DNA from: Rhizobium aethiopicum
Lineage (GTDB): Bacteria; Pseudomonadota; Alphaproteobacteria; Rhizobiales; Rhizobiaceae
Direction of reading: 5' to 3'
DNA length: 64,000 nucleotides
NCBI RefSeq assembly: GCF_900094625.1
Contig: NZ_FMAJ01000007.1
Span: forward strand, 298,726-362,725
The notes under the pieces were generated by a model. The model was not told where the DNA came from and ran no database searches. It was given only the letters and a program-made list of their open reading frames with translations. Positions 63,340-64,000 of the stretch are shown here, piece after piece (within the stretch, counting starts at the first letter, position 1; every line of letters starts with the position of its first letter). The translations under genes and the position numbers were made by a program.

Positions 63340-63387
63340 CGTTAGAGCGTCCTTGGCGCATCTTATTGGACGCGCGGCGCTCTAACG
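63340..63387. repeat. Rhizobial inverted repeat between convergent genes
   Basis: CGTTAGAGCG (63340-63349) and CGCTCTAACG (63378-63387), perfect over 10 bp, with an inner TCC/GGA pairing. The motif with GCGTTAGAGCG is one I remember as frequent in Rhizobium spacers. It is the only structure between the GH2 gene and the convergent ABC ATPase gene, so it may serve as a terminator for both. Confidence 0.6.
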
Positions 63388-63391
63388 GCCA

Positions 63392-64000
63392 TCACGCGAT
63401 CCGCGCCTGGCTGTCAGGATCGAAGAACACCGCCTTGTCGAGGTTGAAGGCGAGGCGTGTGTTCTGGCCGGGGGCGATGCCGGCATCGGCGCGCAGGCGT
63501 GCGACGACGGATTTGCCGCCGAGCTTGGTGACGGCGAAGGTATCGGAACCGGCCGGTTCGACCACCTCTATCAGGCAGTCGTCCTCGGTCAGCGAGCGCG
63601 CCTTGCGGTCGGCGCCATCGGGATCGGTCAGGGCTTCGGGGCGGATGCCGAAGATCACCGGCCTGCCGGCATAGGCGGACAGGCCGTGATTGCCGGAGAC
63701 GACAGGCAGTCTGAGCGGCGCCCCGTTCGGCCGCTCGAGCGTAACGGCAAGGCCGGCGGCGCCGGCCTCGACGGTGGCGTTGAGCAGGTTCATCGCCGGC
63801 GATCCCATGAAGTCGGCGACGAAGAGATTGGCCGGGCTGTTATAGATCTCGGCCGGCGTGCCGAACTGCTGCAGCACCCCGTCTTTCAGCACCGCGATCT
63901 TGGTTGCCAGCGTCATCGCCTCGATCTGGTCGTGGGTGACATAGACGAAGGTGGTGCCCATGCGCTGGTGCAGCCGCTTGATCTCGGTGCGCATGTCGAC
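63392..64000 (-). CDS. Sugar ABC transporter ATPase (C-terminal part, cut by window edge)
   Basis: About 203 residues are visible; the start and Walker A lie beyond the right edge. What remains begins just after Walker B with MRTEIKRLHQRMGTTFVYVTHDQIEAMTLATKIAVLKDG, the switch-His region of MalK/UgpC-type ATPases. The OB-type regulatory domains follow, with FMGSPAMNLLN, IFGIRPEALTD and VVARLRADAGIAPGQ. It is the downstream end of another sugar transport operon, convergent with the GH2 gene. Confidence 0.88.
   Translation of the reverse strand, partial: VDMRTEIKRLHQRMGTTFVYVTHDQIEAMTLATKIAVLKDGVLQQFGTPAEIYNSPANLFVADFMGSPAMNLLNATVEAGAAGLAVTLERPNGAPLRLPVVSGNHGLSAYAGRPVIFGIRPEALTDPDGADRKARSLTEDDCLIEVVEPAGSDTFAVTKLGGKSVVARLRADAGIAPGQNTRLAFNLDKAVFFDPDSQARIA

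Overview
The window is GC-rich, densely coded chromosomal DNA of an alphaproteobacterium. It most resembles the Rhizobium leguminosarum/etli group: several periplasmic-binding-protein sugar and polyol ABC transporters, SMO/mannitol-type polyol genes, ThuA and ExoD homologues, a DgoD next to an AraFGH-type importer, a class III adenylate cyclase, and intergenic palindromic repeats of the kind common in rhizobia. This assignment rests on remembered protein families and synteny, not on a search. I saw no rRNA, tRNA, CRISPR array, insertion sequence, integrase or phage gene.

Layout. 1-3.6 kb: 3' end of a TerC-family gene, then gltX-lysS closed by a strong terminator. 3.6-11.1 kb: a membrane-anchored protein of unknown function, a LysR regulator and a five-gene operon ordered like E. 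coli ydcSTUVW (putrescine-type importer plus gamma-aminobutyraldehyde dehydrogenase). 11.2-19.2 kb: small membrane proteins (DUF1328, DoxX, DUF1345), tal, a SorC-type regulator, an Ada-like methyltransferase, DUF2244, nth, a TetR/VOC divergent pair and an EI24/CysZ-like protein. 19.4-29.5 kb: a polyol locus with RpiR-type and SorC-type regulators at its two ends and, between them, smoEFGK-like transport genes, mtlK, a HAD hydrolase and a D-ribulokinase-type FGGY kinase. 29.6-33.3 kb: ExoD, a ROK sugar kinase and a GH20 hexosaminidase. 33.5-38.5 kb: a tetR-adaptor-RND efflux operon. 38.6-39.1 kb: OsmC.

39.3-46.6 kb: a D-galactose-type locus. An araFGH-like importer, aldose 1-epimerase and SDR are transcribed leftward, and a FadR-type GntR regulator and dgoD rightward, from a shared control region with an 11-bp inverted repeat. 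46.7-49.2 kb: DoxX, an SDR and an adenylate cyclase. 49.3-63.3 kb: the most unusual part. A LacI regulator diverges from a phytanoyl-CoA-dioxygenase-like enzyme, an SDR and an SMP-30 lactonase. These converge on a thuEFGKA-like operon, which in turn diverges from a Gfo/Idh/MocA oxidoreductase, a second LacI regulator and a GH2 glycosidase preceded by a 21-codon reading frame. The window ends inside another sugar ABC ATPase gene.

Common design. The catabolic loci pair a regulator with a transport operon whose binding-protein gene comes first, and in all four cases a palindromic element or hairpin lies just after the binding-protein gene. The strongest candidate for an undescribed system is the 49-63 kb block, which looks like an oxidative pathway for a modified or beta-linked sugar. 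The substrate cannot be read from sequence alone.
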